Assembly: GCA_044344145.1 (NCBI GenBank)
Contig: JBIJDM010000005.1
Location: 1-32,347, forward strand
Direction of reading: 5' to 3'
Origin: JBAXGE01 sp044344145
Lineage (GTDB): Bacteria > Planctomycetota > Phycisphaerae > WQYP01
DNA length: 32,347 bases
Below the pieces are notes generated by a model that ran no database searches, was not told the origin of the DNA, and saw nothing but the letters and a program-made list of their open reading frames with translations. Below are positions 1-8,394 of this stretch, in pieces; position 1 is the stretch's first letter, and every line of letters begins with the position of its first letter. A program made the translations under genes and the position numbers.

Positions 1-1
1 G

Positions 2-160
2 CCGCTGCTGGCGGAGGCGGGGTGGTTGCTGCTGGAAATCGGCCATGATCAGGCCGAAGCGGTGACCGCGCTGACCGAAGCGGCAGGGGGGTATGCCGAT
101 ATTACCGTGGTCCGCGATGTGGCCCGTAATCCCCGCGTGCTGTGTGCCCGCAAGGCATGA
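2..160 (+). CDS. prmC: PrmC/HemK release-factor glutamine methyltransferase, C-terminal end
   Basis: This is the 3' end of a gene that begins before the window; 52 codons remain, ending in TGA. The product methylates the Gln of the GGQ motif in peptide-chain release factors, using SAM. What is seen is the typical PrmC tail: an L-x-x-G-W-L-L-L-E-I-G-H-D-Q strand, an A-L-T-E-A helix, then a V-V-R-D strand and a final R-V-L. The catalytic NPPY motif would lie upstream of the window, so the identification rests on the tail alone. The next gene starts about 130 bp downstream on the same strand and appears to have its own promoter. Confidence 0.8.
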   Translation, partial: PLLAEAGWLLLEIGHDQAEAVTALTEAAGGYADITVVRDVARNPRVLCARKA

Positions 161-245
161 GCCACACCCGATCTGAACGTGGTCCTTATCCGGCCTTGAC
201 CTGATCCGGCGCTAATGCGTCTGGCTTTATCAGGGAGGCACGAGA

Positions 246-288
246 TATAATGATACTTACCTATCGGGCCGGGCCCGACGCTTATATT
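246..288 (+). promoter_or_regulatory. Two -10-like boxes ahead of the aminotransferase
   Basis: A perfect TATAAT lies at 246-251 and a TATATT at 283-288. Neither has a good -35 at 16-18 bp. The first would start transcription near 258. The second lies 6 nt before the ATG at 295 and would give a leaderless message. Both argue that the in-frame ATG at 250, which overlaps the first box, is not the start codon. Confidence 0.4.
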
Positions 289-294
289 GGGAGC

Positions 295-1455
295 ATGGAT
301 TTGAACATGGGTACGCTGCCACCATTACCGCTGGGGATTGAAGAAGAGTTTCCCATTCTCGAGCAATGGCTTTTTTTCAACCATGCCGGGGTGGCGCCGA
401 TCTGTCGCCGGGCGGCCGAAGCACTGCACCAATATGCCCAACAAGCGTTGGCGGATGCCTATCTGACCGGCCATTGGTACCGGCAGATCGAGCAAACCCG
501 CCGGGTGGCCGCAGCGTTCATCAAGGCCCGTCCGGAAGAAATCGCCTTTGTTAAAAATACCAGCGAGGGGCTGGCCTTTGTGGCCAACGGGCTGAACTGG
601 ACCCGGGGCGATGAGATTATTTCCACACAGGCGGAATATCCCGCCAATGTTTATCCCTGGTTGGATTTGCAGGCCCGGCTGGGGGTGAAGTTTATCCAGG
701 TGCCCCAGCGGGAGGGGCGGATTGAGCTGGCCGATATTGTCGCGGCGTTCACCCCGCGCACCCGCATGGTCAGTATTTCCCATGTCGAATTTTCCAGCGG
801 GTTCTGCAATGATCTGGTGGCCTTGGGCGCGGCGTGTAAGCAGGCGGGCGTGCTGCTGTGTGTGGATGCCATTCAGTCGCTGGGGGCCTTGCCGGTGGAT
901 GTGGAGGCGATGCACATTGATTTCCTCGCCGCCGACGGCCATAAGTGGCTGCTGGCGCCTGAAGGGTGTGGGATCTTTTATTGCCGCCACAAACTCCAGC
1001 CCCTGCTGCGGCCCGAAATCGGCTGGATGAACGTGGCCAACCCGCTGGATTTTGACACCATTGATTTCCGCCTGCGCGAAGATGCCCGGCGGTTCGAATG
1101 TGGCACCCACAATGTGGGCGGGGTGCTGGCCTTGGGTGCGGCGCTGGGCCTGCTGACGGAAATTGGCCACGAGACGCTGCAGCAGCGGATTCTGGGTCTG
1201 ACGGATTTACTCGCCGACCAACTTACCGCCGGCGGCTGGGAAATCTTCAGTCCGCGCGGGGAGGGCCAAAAGAGCGGCATCATCAGCTTCAGCCGTCCCG
1301 GTCTGGACGCCAACGCCGTGGCCCAGACATTGCAGCAACAGCACCGCGTCATCCTCGCTGTCCGGTCTGGCCGGTTGCGTCTGAGTCCGCATTTCTATCA
1401 AACTCCCGAACATATTGCCCGTGTGCTGGAAGCCCTGACGGCGTGCGTGGGCTAA
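295..1455 (+). CDS. Class V aminotransferase (cysteine desulfurase / isopenicillin-N epimerase-like)
   Basis: A PLP-dependent fold-type I enzyme, 386 aa from the chosen start. The N-terminus N-H-A-G-V-A-P, the S-H-V-E-F-S-S-G segment and the PLP-site motif A-A-D-G-H-K-W-L-L-A-P are diagnostic of the class V family. K217 is the predicted Schiff-base lysine, and D191 with Q194 (V-D-A-I-Q-S) contact the cofactor ring. The substrate cannot be read from sequence; relatives include cysteine desulfurases, selenocysteine lyases and epimerases. No Cys-bearing mobile loop typical of IscS/SufS near the C-terminus is obvious, which makes a plain desulfurase role uncertain. In-frame starts exist at 250, 295 and 307. 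I chose 295 because family N-termini begin shortly before the F-P-x-L-E-x-W motif and because TATAAT overlaps 250. The gene stands alone between prmC and an ABC exporter. Confidence 0.85.
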   Translation: MDLNMGTLPPLPLGIEEEFPILEQWLFFNHAGVAPICRRAAEALHQYAQQALADAYLTGHWYRQIEQTRRVAAAFIKARPEEIAFVKNTSEGLAFVANGLNWTRGDEIISTQAEYPANVYPWLDLQARLGVKFIQVPQREGRIELADIVAAFTPRTRMVSISHVEFSSGFCNDLVALGAACKQAGVLLCVDAIQSLGALPVDVEAMHIDFLAADGHKWLLAPEGCGIFYCRHKLQPLLRPEIGWMNVANPLDFDTIDFRLREDARRFECGTHNVGGVLALGAALGLLTEIGHETLQQRILGLTDLLADQLTAGGWEIFSPRGEGQKSGIISFSRPGLDANAVAQTLQQQHRVILAVRSGRLRLSPHFYQTPEHIARVLEALTACVG

Positions 1456-1466
1456 CCTTGCCCCCG

Positions 1467-1496
1467 TTTTACCCCCAAGGCCCCAGCGGCTATACT
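1467..1496 (+). promoter_or_regulatory. Putative promoter of the ABC exporter, leaderless type
   Basis: TATACT at 1491-1496 (5 of 6 bases to consensus) is followed after 7 nt by the ATG at 1504, so transcription would begin at or beside the start codon. The upstream box TTTTAC at 1467-1472 (18 bp spacer) is weak. No Shine-Dalgarno sequence precedes the ATG, which supports a leaderless start. Confidence 0.4.
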
Positions 1497-1503
1497 GCTG
1501 TTC

Positions 1504-3465
1504 ATGTTCCCTTGGTTGCGCAAATTTCGTTTCCGAGCCCCTGCCGTTGTAACCGCCTCCCATTCGGCACCCGCGACCGAGCGTGATGACCCCCGCTTTA
1601 AGCCCTTGGATGCCAAAATTCTCCGACAAATGTGGACGTGGATGGTGCCGTACCGGTCGCACTATGCCCGGGCGGCGGCGATTGCCGTGGCGGTGAGTCT
1701 GCTGGAATTGGCCGCGCCCAAGTTCATCCAACATCTGGTGGATTACGACATTCCCGGCGGGGCGCATTATGGCCCGCATGGCGTGGGGCAAACCGCGCTG
1801 ACGTGGCTGGGCCATTGGCAACCGCAGTGGGCCCAGACGGCGCTGGCGGAACTTACCGGTCCACGGCAACCGTGGTGGAATATCGGCCAGACAATCGGGC
1901 TGTGGGCGCTGGCGATGCTGCTGATGCTGGTGGGGCAGCGTTATCTGATTTACCAACTGGCCCATACCGGCCAGCGGGTGATTTTCAATCTCCGCCGGGC
2001 GGTATTCGAGCAGTTGCAGCGGCTGAGTATGAATTATTACGACCACACCGCCTTTGGCCGCATTCTCACGCGCGGGACCAGCGATATTGACGCCATGACC
2101 GGCCCGCTGGTCAATGGGGTCAATACCATTGTCACCAATACCATTATGATGCTGGTGGCACTCGGGGCGCTGTTCTGGATCGACTGGCGGATTGCCCTGT
2201 CGGTGGTCTGGCTGGGGCCGGTGTTGTACGGGGTGAACCAATATTATCGCCGGCGGATCGGCCGGCAGTGGCAGATCGTGCGCGAGGGTTATACCCGCGT
2301 CAGCACCAACATGGCCGAGAACATCAACGGCATGCGCGTGGTCAACGCCTTCAACCGGCAGGAAGACAATCTCGAGACGTTCAATCTGCTGCAATCCGCC
2401 AACACCGAAAACAATGTGTACGCCGCCAAGATGAACGGCATCTATCAGCCGATTCTGACTGTGCTGGGTTATCTGGGCAAGGTGATTGTGCTGCTGGGCG
2501 GGTGTTATATGGTGCTGGCCACCGCCGGCCAGCCGATCGCCGAACGCTACACGGTGGGGATGCTCATCGCCCAGTTCATATACTGGGACTGGTTCATGAA
2601 TCCGGTACTGAACTTTGGCAACTTTCACAATGAAATGATGATGGCGATGGCCAGCGCCGAACGGGTGTTCCACCTGCTGGCCATGAAGCCCGAGGTGCAG
2701 GATACCCCCACGGCCCAAGCGGTCACGAGCGTGCAGGGCGGGGTGCAATTCGAGCAGGTGGTTTTTGGTTATCGGCCCGATCAGCCGGTGTTGCATGGGA
2801 TTGATTTCACCGTCACGCCGGGCCAGACCGTGGCACTGGTGGGGCATACCGGCTGCGGCAAGAGCACCATCATCAGCCTGCTGTGCCGGTTTTATCAGCC
2901 CCAGTCGGGCAGGATTCTGCTCGATGGCGTGGACCTGCGGCAAATTCAGATGGCCAGTTTGCACCGTCACATCGGCATCGTCAGTCAGAACAACTTCCTC
3001 TTTTCCGGTACCGTGCTGGACAATATCCGCTATGCCCGGCCCCAGGCCACCGAGGCCGAGGTGATCGCCGCCGCCACTGCGCTGGGGTGTCATGATATTA
3101 TCGCGGGGATGAGCCATGGTTATCACACGCCGGTGGGGGAGCGTGGTAGTGCCATGTCGCTGGGCCAGCGGCAGTTAATCTGTTTCTGCCGGGCGTTTCT
3201 GGCAGACCCGAAAATCCTGATGCTGGACGAAGCCACCAGCGCGGTGGATACGCACACCGAAGTGCTGATCCAACAGGCCTTGGAACGGCTCGTGGCGCAC
3301 CGTACCACGTTTGTAGTGGCCCACCGGCTCAGTACCGTAATTCACGCCGATCTGGTATTGGTGATTGACCACGGCCGGATCATCGAACGCGGCACGCATA
3401 CCATACTGGTAGCGGCGGGGGGGCATTATGCCCAGCTGTATCAGCAGTTTTCGCGCGGGTTCTAA
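1504..3465 (+). CDS. ABC exporter, fused permease and ATPase (MsbA/MdlB-like)
   Basis: A 653-aa half-transporter of the ABCB type that would dimerise or pair with a partner to export lipid, peptide or drug. The N-terminal half is a six-helix membrane domain, beginning after a short basic stretch. A loop of about 40 residues rich in Trp and Gln separates the first two helices and is longer than usual. The nucleotide-binding domain has Walker A G-H-T-G-C-G-K-S-T at about 447-455, a Q-loop S-Q-N-N-F, a signature in the form M-S-L-G-Q-R-Q near 551, Walker B I-L-M-L-D-E-A-T-S and the switch H of V-A-H-R-L-S. All catalytic residues are present. The signature has L in place of the first G of SGGQ, a common variant in exporters. 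No second ABC gene is adjacent, so a homodimer is the simplest reading. The substrate cannot be told from sequence. Confidence 0.9.
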   Translation: MFPWLRKFRFRAPAVVTASHSAPATERDDPRFKPLDAKILRQMWTWMVPYRSHYARAAAIAVAVSLLELAAPKFIQHLVDYDIPGGAHYGPHGVGQTALTWLGHWQPQWAQTALAELTGPRQPWWNIGQTIGLWALAMLLMLVGQRYLIYQLAHTGQRVIFNLRRAVFEQLQRLSMNYYDHTAFGRILTRGTSDIDAMTGPLVNGVNTIVTNTIMMLVALGALFWIDWRIALSVVWLGPVLYGVNQYYRRRIGRQWQIVREGYTRVSTNMAENINGMRVVNAFNRQEDNLETFNLLQSANTENNVYAAKMNGIYQPILTVLGYLGKVIVLLGGCYMVLATAGQPIAERYTVGMLIAQFIYWDWFMNPVLNFGNFHNEMMMAMASAERVFHLLAMKPEVQDTPTAQAVTSVQGGVQFEQVVFGYRPDQPVLHGIDFTVTPGQTVALVGHTGCGKSTIISLLCRFYQPQSGRILLDGVDLRQIQMASLHRHIGIVSQNNFLFSGTVLDNIRYARPQATEAEVIAAATALGCHDIIAGMSHGYHTPVGERGSAMSLGQRQLICFCRAFLADPKILMLDEATSAVDTHTEVLIQQALERLVAHRTTFVVAHRLSTVIHADLVLVIDHGRIIERGTHTILVAAGGHYAQLYQQFSRGF

Positions 3466-3504
3466 GCGGGAGTAATTTCTGTGCACTACGGGTGGGAACG
3501 TTTT

Positions 3505-4377
3505 TTAAGAGGAAAAATAGCCCCAAAGCTTCAGCAGGGCCGCAACCCATAGTAGGGTAATAATATAGATATACAACCGGTTTCCCTGTTTAATATGCTT
3601 TGGTACTTCGCCAAAGTGCCGGATTAATTCTTTCCGCTGTTTACGGCTATGCCAGATACACAGGCCAATGAATAGCGGGGGCAGCGGATACACTAGATAA
3701 CGATGGGGCCAGCATACAAATAGGACCATCAGCAGAAGTGTGACGGGTAACGATAAAGCCAGTGCATGGTCCAATATCCCGTTTGCGGTTTCAGCCTTGG
3801 TGGTGATGGAACACCATGCTTCCAAACGTGTCCGTACTTGCGCGAGGTCATTCAGATAATATCTGATGGTGATGATTCGCGTATGGTCATGGGATTCGAC
3901 GAACAAGTCGCCCAGAGCGGTAACTTGAATGGATTTTATTTCGTGGTATGGGATGGTCATATCCGGCATGCCGTCAATTCGCCGGGTAAGTGCCGTTGGG
4001 CCCATGATCAGGCAATAGGTTTGCAGACGTCGGCACATGTGGTGTATGATCCAAAAGTACAGGAACAATAATCCACCCCAAGTAACCGCCAGCCACATGG
4101 CTGGCTCGCCCAACACGCCGGGTAGATTCGCCTGCCGAATATTTTCGGGAAATTCCAACACCCCAAAAAATACTGCCGGACCAACTTGTTCATCAGAATG
4201 TTTTTCTTGCCACAGGGTAGCGCTAAAGTAAAGGATGAAGATGAGCGTTGTTACCAGCCACGTGAGGATTAGAACCCAGCGTGCAAATCGCCGTGCGATC
4301 TGTTTACCTTCGTTTATGTTCAATCCATAATGAGTGTCAGTCAGTACCGGAGGTGCGGCCTTAGGTGGTTGCGTCAT
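3505..4377 (-). CDS. Membrane protein with PH-like (YcxB-type) central domain
   Basis: A 290-aa protein with five predicted membrane segments at about 34-56, 94-114, 205-222, 226-242 and 268-286. Between the second and third lies a soluble region (about 121-190) with the pattern of bacterial PH-like or YcxB domains: a strand, R-R-I-D, then I-P-Y-H-E-I-K-S-I and a run of short strands ending in a helix. Function is unknown. The gene lies 15 bp after the RND pump on the same strand, so the two are probably cotranscribed. It is convergent with the ABC exporter. Its base composition looks more AT-rich than its neighbours by eye, which may indicate transfer or weak constraint. Confidence 0.6.
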   Translation of the reverse strand: MTQPPKAAPPVLTDTHYGLNINEGKQIARRFARWVLILTWLVTTLIFILYFSATLWQEKHSDEQVGPAVFFGVLEFPENIRQANLPGVLGEPAMWLAVTWGGLLFLYFWIIHHMCRRLQTYCLIMGPTALTRRIDGMPDMTIPYHEIKSIQVTALGDLFVESHDHTRIITIRYYLNDLAQVRTRLEAWCSITTKAETANGILDHALALSLPVTLLLMVLFVCWPHRYLVYPLPPLFIGLCIWHSRKQRKELIRHFGEVPKHIKQGNRLYIYIITLLWVAALLKLWGYFSS

Positions 4378-4392
4378 GGTGTTACTCTCTGT

Positions 4393-7300
4393 TCAAACCA
4401 GTTCTCCCGGCAACGGTTCGCCGGGCAGGTGCGGGGGTTTGGCGATGCCCAGGCGCGTGCCGAGGTCTTCCAGCAGCCAGTAGAACACCGGCGTGACTAC
4501 CAGCGTCAGGACCAGCGACAGCGTCTGACCTCCGATGACGACGATGGCCACCGCGCGGCGTTCTTCCGCGCCGGGACCATTGCCCAGTGCCAGCGGTAGC
4601 ATCCCGCCCACCAGCGCCAGCGTGGTCATCAGAATGGGCCGCAGCCGGTCGCGGTTGCCTTGCAGCACCGCCTCCCAGCGCGGCATGCCCCGGGCACGGA
4701 GCTGATTCATATGGTCAATCTGGAGGATCGCGTTTTTCTTCACCACACCGAACAAGACCAGCAGACCCAGTGCGGAATACAGGTTCAACGTACTGCCGGT
4801 CAGCCACAGACTCAGCAGCGCAAAGGGCACCGACAACGGCAGCGACAGCAGAATGGTGAACGGATGCACCAGACTTTCAAACTGCGCGGCCAGAATCATG
4901 TACATAAAGATCATCGAGAGTAAAAACGCCCAGCCGAACTCGTTGAAGGTGCGTTCCAATTCCCGGCCCCGGCCCGAGACCGTCATACTATAGCCCGCGT
5001 TCATATTCAATTCTTGCGTGGCCTGCTTGAGCACTTCCAGCCGGTCGGCCAATGCGAAGCCGGGGGCTACACCGGCCCGGAGACTCACCACACGTTGCCG
5101 GTTCAACCGGTCAATCCGGGTGGCGGCATAGGTCCGGTTAGCTTCGGCGATGCTGCGTAACTCGACCAAACCTACGCCGGGGGCTGCGCTGGGCAATAAC
5201 ATGGTGGGCAGGCTTTCCCGGCTGGTGCGGGCAGATGGTTCCAGACGCACGATCACATCATAATTTTCATTCATCACCGGGTCGCGATAGCGCGATACGT
5301 CCGTACCGCCCACTAGCAGGCGCAGCGCGGCGCCGATGTCTTGGGGTTGAACCTGTAAATCGCGGGCCCGGAGCCGGTCAATGGCGACCTGCACTTCGGG
5401 ATTGTTCAGACGGACGGTAATGTCCGCGTCCAAAATTCCACCTAGTTCGGGGCAGCGCAGGCGCAGCGTTTCTGCATACTGCACCAGTTGCTCCAGATCA
5501 GGCCCGCGAATGGCCAGATCAATATCCGAATTGCCCCCGCCGGTATTGAAGGCTGCATAGGCCGCAACTTTCAGCCGGAGTTGTCGGTAGCCGGCTAATT
5601 TATTCCGCGCTGCGGCCATGGCATTGCGTTGGGTGTAGTTGCCCTTGAAGGCTGCCGTGAAATCCCCTTTGAGCAGACCGCTGAAAAATCGGCCGAAACC
5701 GAAGTAACGCGTGGCGTGCGGGTGCAAGCCCACATAGATATTGCCACTGTTGGTGGCGCCCAAAAAACCGCCCCCGGCGTTGGCCAGAATGGTGCGCACC
5801 TGGGGCATACTGCGCAAATCTTGCTCGATCTGCCGCATGATGTCATTCATCGCGGTGAAACTGGTGCCTTCCGGCGCGGTCACACTCACCTGGAATTCAC
5901 CCTCGTCCACATCGGCGGGCAGGTAATCCTGACGGACCGAATGATAGAGCGGCCAGGTGGTGGCGATTACCACTAGAGCCAGCAGCGCCACGGCCCAGCG
6001 CCAGCGCAGGCAAATTTTCAGCAGCCACACATACCCCAGATCCAGCCAGTGATTGATTCCGGTTTTGGCCACCGGGGTGGCGGGATCGTGCGTTGCTTCA
6101 GAACTATGTTTCTTCTTGGCCAGCGCCCGGGCCGACAGCATCGGGGTGAGGGTAAAGCTGACCAGCAGGCTCACCATGACCGCCGCCGCCGCGGTCAGCC
6201 CGAACTGGTATAAGAACCGCCCCGAGATACTCGACATGAACGAGACGGGGATAAAGATCACCACCAGACTCAGGGTGGTGGCCAGCACGGCGAGGGCGAT
6301 TTCCGAGGTGCCTTCCTTGGCGGCCTGGAAGGGGGTGAGGTGTTTTTCCTCCACCATGCGGTAAATGTTTTCCAGCACCACGATGGCATCGTCAATCACG
6401 ATGCCCACCATCAGCACCAGCGCCAGCATGGTCACCGAGTTGAGCGTGAAATTGAGTGCCCACATCAGGCCAAAAGTTGCGATCACCGAGGTGGGAATCG
6501 CCACCCCCGCAATCAGCGTCGCCCGGGCGTTGCGCATGAAGACCAGCACCACCAGGCACGCCAGGATCGCCCCCAGCACCAGATGCGTCTCGATTTCATG
6601 CAGCGCGGCGTTGATATAACGGGACTGGTCTTTGATAATCTCGACCCGCACGTCGGGGGGCAACAAACCGCGGACTTTGTCCAGTTCCGCTTTGGCGCTG
6701 GTGATCACAGCCATGGTATTGGCACCGGATTGCCGGCGGATATCCAAACTCACTGCCGGCTGGCCATCGAGGCGTGCCGCCGAGCGCAATTCCACAGTGC
6801 CATCCTCGACCGTGGCGATATCGTTAAGGGTGATCCGCCGCTGATTGACTGTGGCCACCACAAAGTCTCCGAATTCCGCGGGGTCATTCACCCGGCCCAT
6901 GGTGCGGAGGCGTTCTTCGTAATTGGCCCCGGTCAGATTTCCGCCGGGGATTTCGCTGTTTTCCCGGGTAATGGCGTCGCGCACGGCGGTGATGGGCAGA
7001 TGCAACGCGGCCATTTGATCGGGTTTCACCCACACATTAACGCTGCGTTTCTGGCCCCCGACGATACTGACTTCGCCCACGCCCTGGGTCCGTTCCAATT
7101 GGGTTTTGATGACTTTGTCAGTTAGTTCCGTCAATTCCCGCAGGGAACGTGGCCCGGAAATCGCCAGCGTCATGACCGGGGTGGTGTCGTTATCCACCTT
7201 GCTGACGATGGGTAGTTCGGTGTCATCGGGTAATTTGCGGACGCTGGCCAAAACCCGATCGCGCACATCCTGGGTGGCCGCGTCAATCGCCCGGTCCAGC

Positions 7301-7590
7301 CGGAAGGTTACCACCACCACCGATTGGCCGGTGCCGGAGATGGAACGCAGTTCCTCAATCCCCTCGACGCTGTTGACGGCTTCCTCAATAATGCGGGTAA
7401 CATCGGTTTCGATGGTTTCGGGGGCGGCTCCGGGTAACAGGGTGTCAATCCGCACGGTGGGCAGATCCACCGAAGGGAAGCGGTCGGTGGGCAGTCGCAA
7501 CCAGGCGGTGGCGCCCACTACAACCAAGGCCATAATCAGCATCATGGCAAAGATGGGACGATGGATACATATTTCGGCTAAACGGCGCAT
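4393..7590 (-). CDS. RND (HAE1/AcrB-type) inner-membrane efflux pump
   Basis: A 1065-aa proton-driven resistance-nodulation-division transporter, full length for the AcrB/MdtB/MexB family. Visible features are the first helix after H-R-P-I-F-A-M-M, the porter segment R-L-P-T-D-x-F-P-x-V-D-L-P, the transmembrane-4 motif G-I-V-I-D-D-A-I-V-V-L-E-N with the proton-relay pair D400/D401, and the second-half repeat ending in a V-V-T-P-V-F-Y-W-L-L helix. It probably exports drugs, dyes or lipophilic compounds. The start could be ATG 7590 or an in-frame TTG at 7596; an AAGG sits 11 nt before the ATG and 5 nt before the TTG. No membrane-fusion adaptor or outer-membrane channel gene is adjacent, which is unusual for this family. 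Confidence 0.93.
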   Translation of the reverse strand: MRRLAEICIHRPIFAMMLIMALVVVGATAWLRLPTDRFPSVDLPTVRIDTLLPGAAPETIETDVTRIIEEAVNSVEGIEELRSISGTGQSVVVVTFRLDRAIDAATQDVRDRVLASVRKLPDDTELPIVSKVDNDTTPVMTLAISGPRSLRELTELTDKVIKTQLERTQGVGEVSIVGGQKRSVNVWVKPDQMAALHLPITAVRDAITRENSEIPGGNLTGANYEERLRTMGRVNDPAEFGDFVVATVNQRRITLNDIATVEDGTVELRSAARLDGQPAVSLDIRRQSGANTMAVITSAKAELDKVRGLLPPDVRVEIIKDQSRYINAALHEIETHLVLGAILACLVVLVFMRNARATLIAGVAIPTSVIATFGLMWALNFTLNSVTMLALVLMVGIVIDDAIVVLENIYRMVEEKHLTPFQAAKEGTSEIALAVLATTLSLVVIFIPVSFMSSISGRFLYQFGLTAAAAVMVSLLVSFTLTPMLSARALAKKKHSSEATHDPATPVAKTGINHWLDLGYVWLLKICLRWRWAVALLALVVIATTWPLYHSVRQDYLPADVDEGEFQVSVTAPEGTSFTAMNDIMRQIEQDLRSMPQVRTILANAGGGFLGATNSGNIYVGLHPHATRYFGFGRFFSGLLKGDFTAAFKGNYTQRNAMAAARNKLAGYRQLRLKVAAYAAFNTGGGNSDIDLAIRGPDLEQLVQYAETLRLRCPELGGILDADITVRLNNPEVQVAIDRLRARDLQVQPQDIGAALRLLVGGTDVSRYRDPVMNENYDVIVRLEPSARTSRESLPTMLLPSAAPGVGLVELRSIAEANRTYAATRIDRLNRQRVVSLRAGVAPGFALADRLEVLKQATQELNMNAGYSMTVSGRGRELERTFNEFGWAFLLSMIFMYMILAAQFESLVHPFTILLSLPLSVPFALLSLWLTGSTLNLYSALGLLVLFGVVKKNAILQIDHMNQLRARGMPRWEAVLQGNRDRLRPILMTTLALVGGMLPLALGNGPGAEERRAVAIVVIGGQTLSLVLTLVVTPVFYWLLEDLGTRLGIAKPPHLPGEPLPGELV

Positions 7591-7613
7591 GCGCAAATAA
7601 ACCTTAAAAACGC

Positions 7614-7643
7614 ACTATAATTACTTCCGCCCCGGTACGCCAA
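7614..7643 (-). promoter_or_regulatory. Promoter of the RND pump operon
   Basis: Read on the minus strand: TTGGCG, 18 bp spacer, TATAGT (4 of 6 and 5 of 6 to consensus). The predicted transcript starts about 17 nt before the ATG at 7590. Confidence 0.5.
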
Positions 7644-7685
7644 ACGTTTTTTGGGTAAAATCTTGCCTGCTATGCCTACTAATGG

Positions 7686-7715
7686 TTGCCCAATAGGCCT
7701 ATGGCGGTTTACCAT
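7686..7715 (+). promoter_or_regulatory. Possible promoter of the lipoprotein pair
   Basis: TTGCCC at 7686-7691, 18 bp spacer, TACCAT at 7710-7715 (4 of 6 each). It would start the transcript near 7722, just ahead of the GGAGGA ribosome-binding site at about 7730-7735. It is divergent from the RND promoter in the same 150-bp region. Confidence 0.3.
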
Positions 7716-7740
7716 ACACCCAGACTTCCGGAGGATTTGC

Positions 7741-8394
7741 ATGCGTAACAAGACCCTGAGTGTGGCCTCGTGGCTTTTATGTCTGACTTTGGTGCTGACC
7801 CTCGCGGGGTGCCAGTGGGCGGCGCGCGCCTACGAACGCCAAAATGGCAAGGCTGTAACGGCCGTCTATACCGGCTTGCTGGACAAATCGGTGGCCATCG
7901 TGGTGTATGCCGACGATGCCACCACTTTTCAGTATCCGGAATGCCGCGAAGAAATCTCGGCCTTTGTCGCCGCCCGGTTCCGGGGCAATGTGCCCAATAT
8001 CCGCCTGCTGAGTCACAAAGATGTGATCAACTGGCAGAATGAAACGCTCAACTGGCAGGCGCTGCAGGTCAAAGACATTGGCAAGCATTTCTCCGTGGAC
8101 CGCGTGCTGTATATCGAACTCAATGAGTTCGCTTCGCGCGAACCCGATAGCGACATGCTCCTGCGTGGCCGGATCAAGGCCAGTTGTCAGGTGTTTGAAG
8201 TGGACATCCCCGGCAATCAGCCCTCCTGGCGCGAAGAAATCGCGGTCTACTTCCCGGACAATGGGCCCTTGGATGCCACCCAGAGCAGCGAATTGGTCGT
8301 CCGCAAGCGGGCGCTGGAAATGTTCAGCGAAAATCTGGTCAATCGTTTCTACGATCACCGCGAATTGGAAAAATCCATCAAGGAAAAGATGTGA
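7741..8394 (+). CDS. Lipoprotein of unknown function (upstream member of a pair)
   Basis: 217 aa. I do not recognise the family. The start at ATG 7741 is set by a strong GGAGGA site and by the signal peptide that follows at once: a basic N-terminus, a Leu-rich core and lipobox L-A-G-C, so the mature protein begins at a lipidated Cys and is exported. The mature part has an alternating strand/helix pattern with the segments V-A-I-V-V-Y-A-D-D, N-I-R-L-L-S-H-K-D-V and V-D-R-V-L-Y-I-E-L, which recalls the TolB-N/CsgG/LpoB-like alpha/beta fold. That resemblance is by eye only. The stop overlaps the GTG start of the next lipoprotein by 4 bp, so the two are cotranslated and probably work together at the cell envelope. 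Confidence 0.75.
   Translation: MRNKTLSVASWLLCLTLVLTLAGCQWAARAYERQNGKAVTAVYTGLLDKSVAIVVYADDATTFQYPECREEISAFVAARFRGNVPNIRLLSHKDVINWQNETLNWQALQVKDIGKHFSVDRVLYIELNEFASREPDSDMLLRGRIKASCQVFEVDIPGNQPSWREEIAVYFPDNGPLDATQSSELVVRKRALEMFSENLVNRFYDHRELEKSIKEKM

Noticed and set aside
1207..3126. A 639-codon minus-strand frame opposite the aminotransferase and the ABC exporter
   Set aside because: Same cause: low-complexity His/Gln/Pro-rich translation opposite strongly supported genes.
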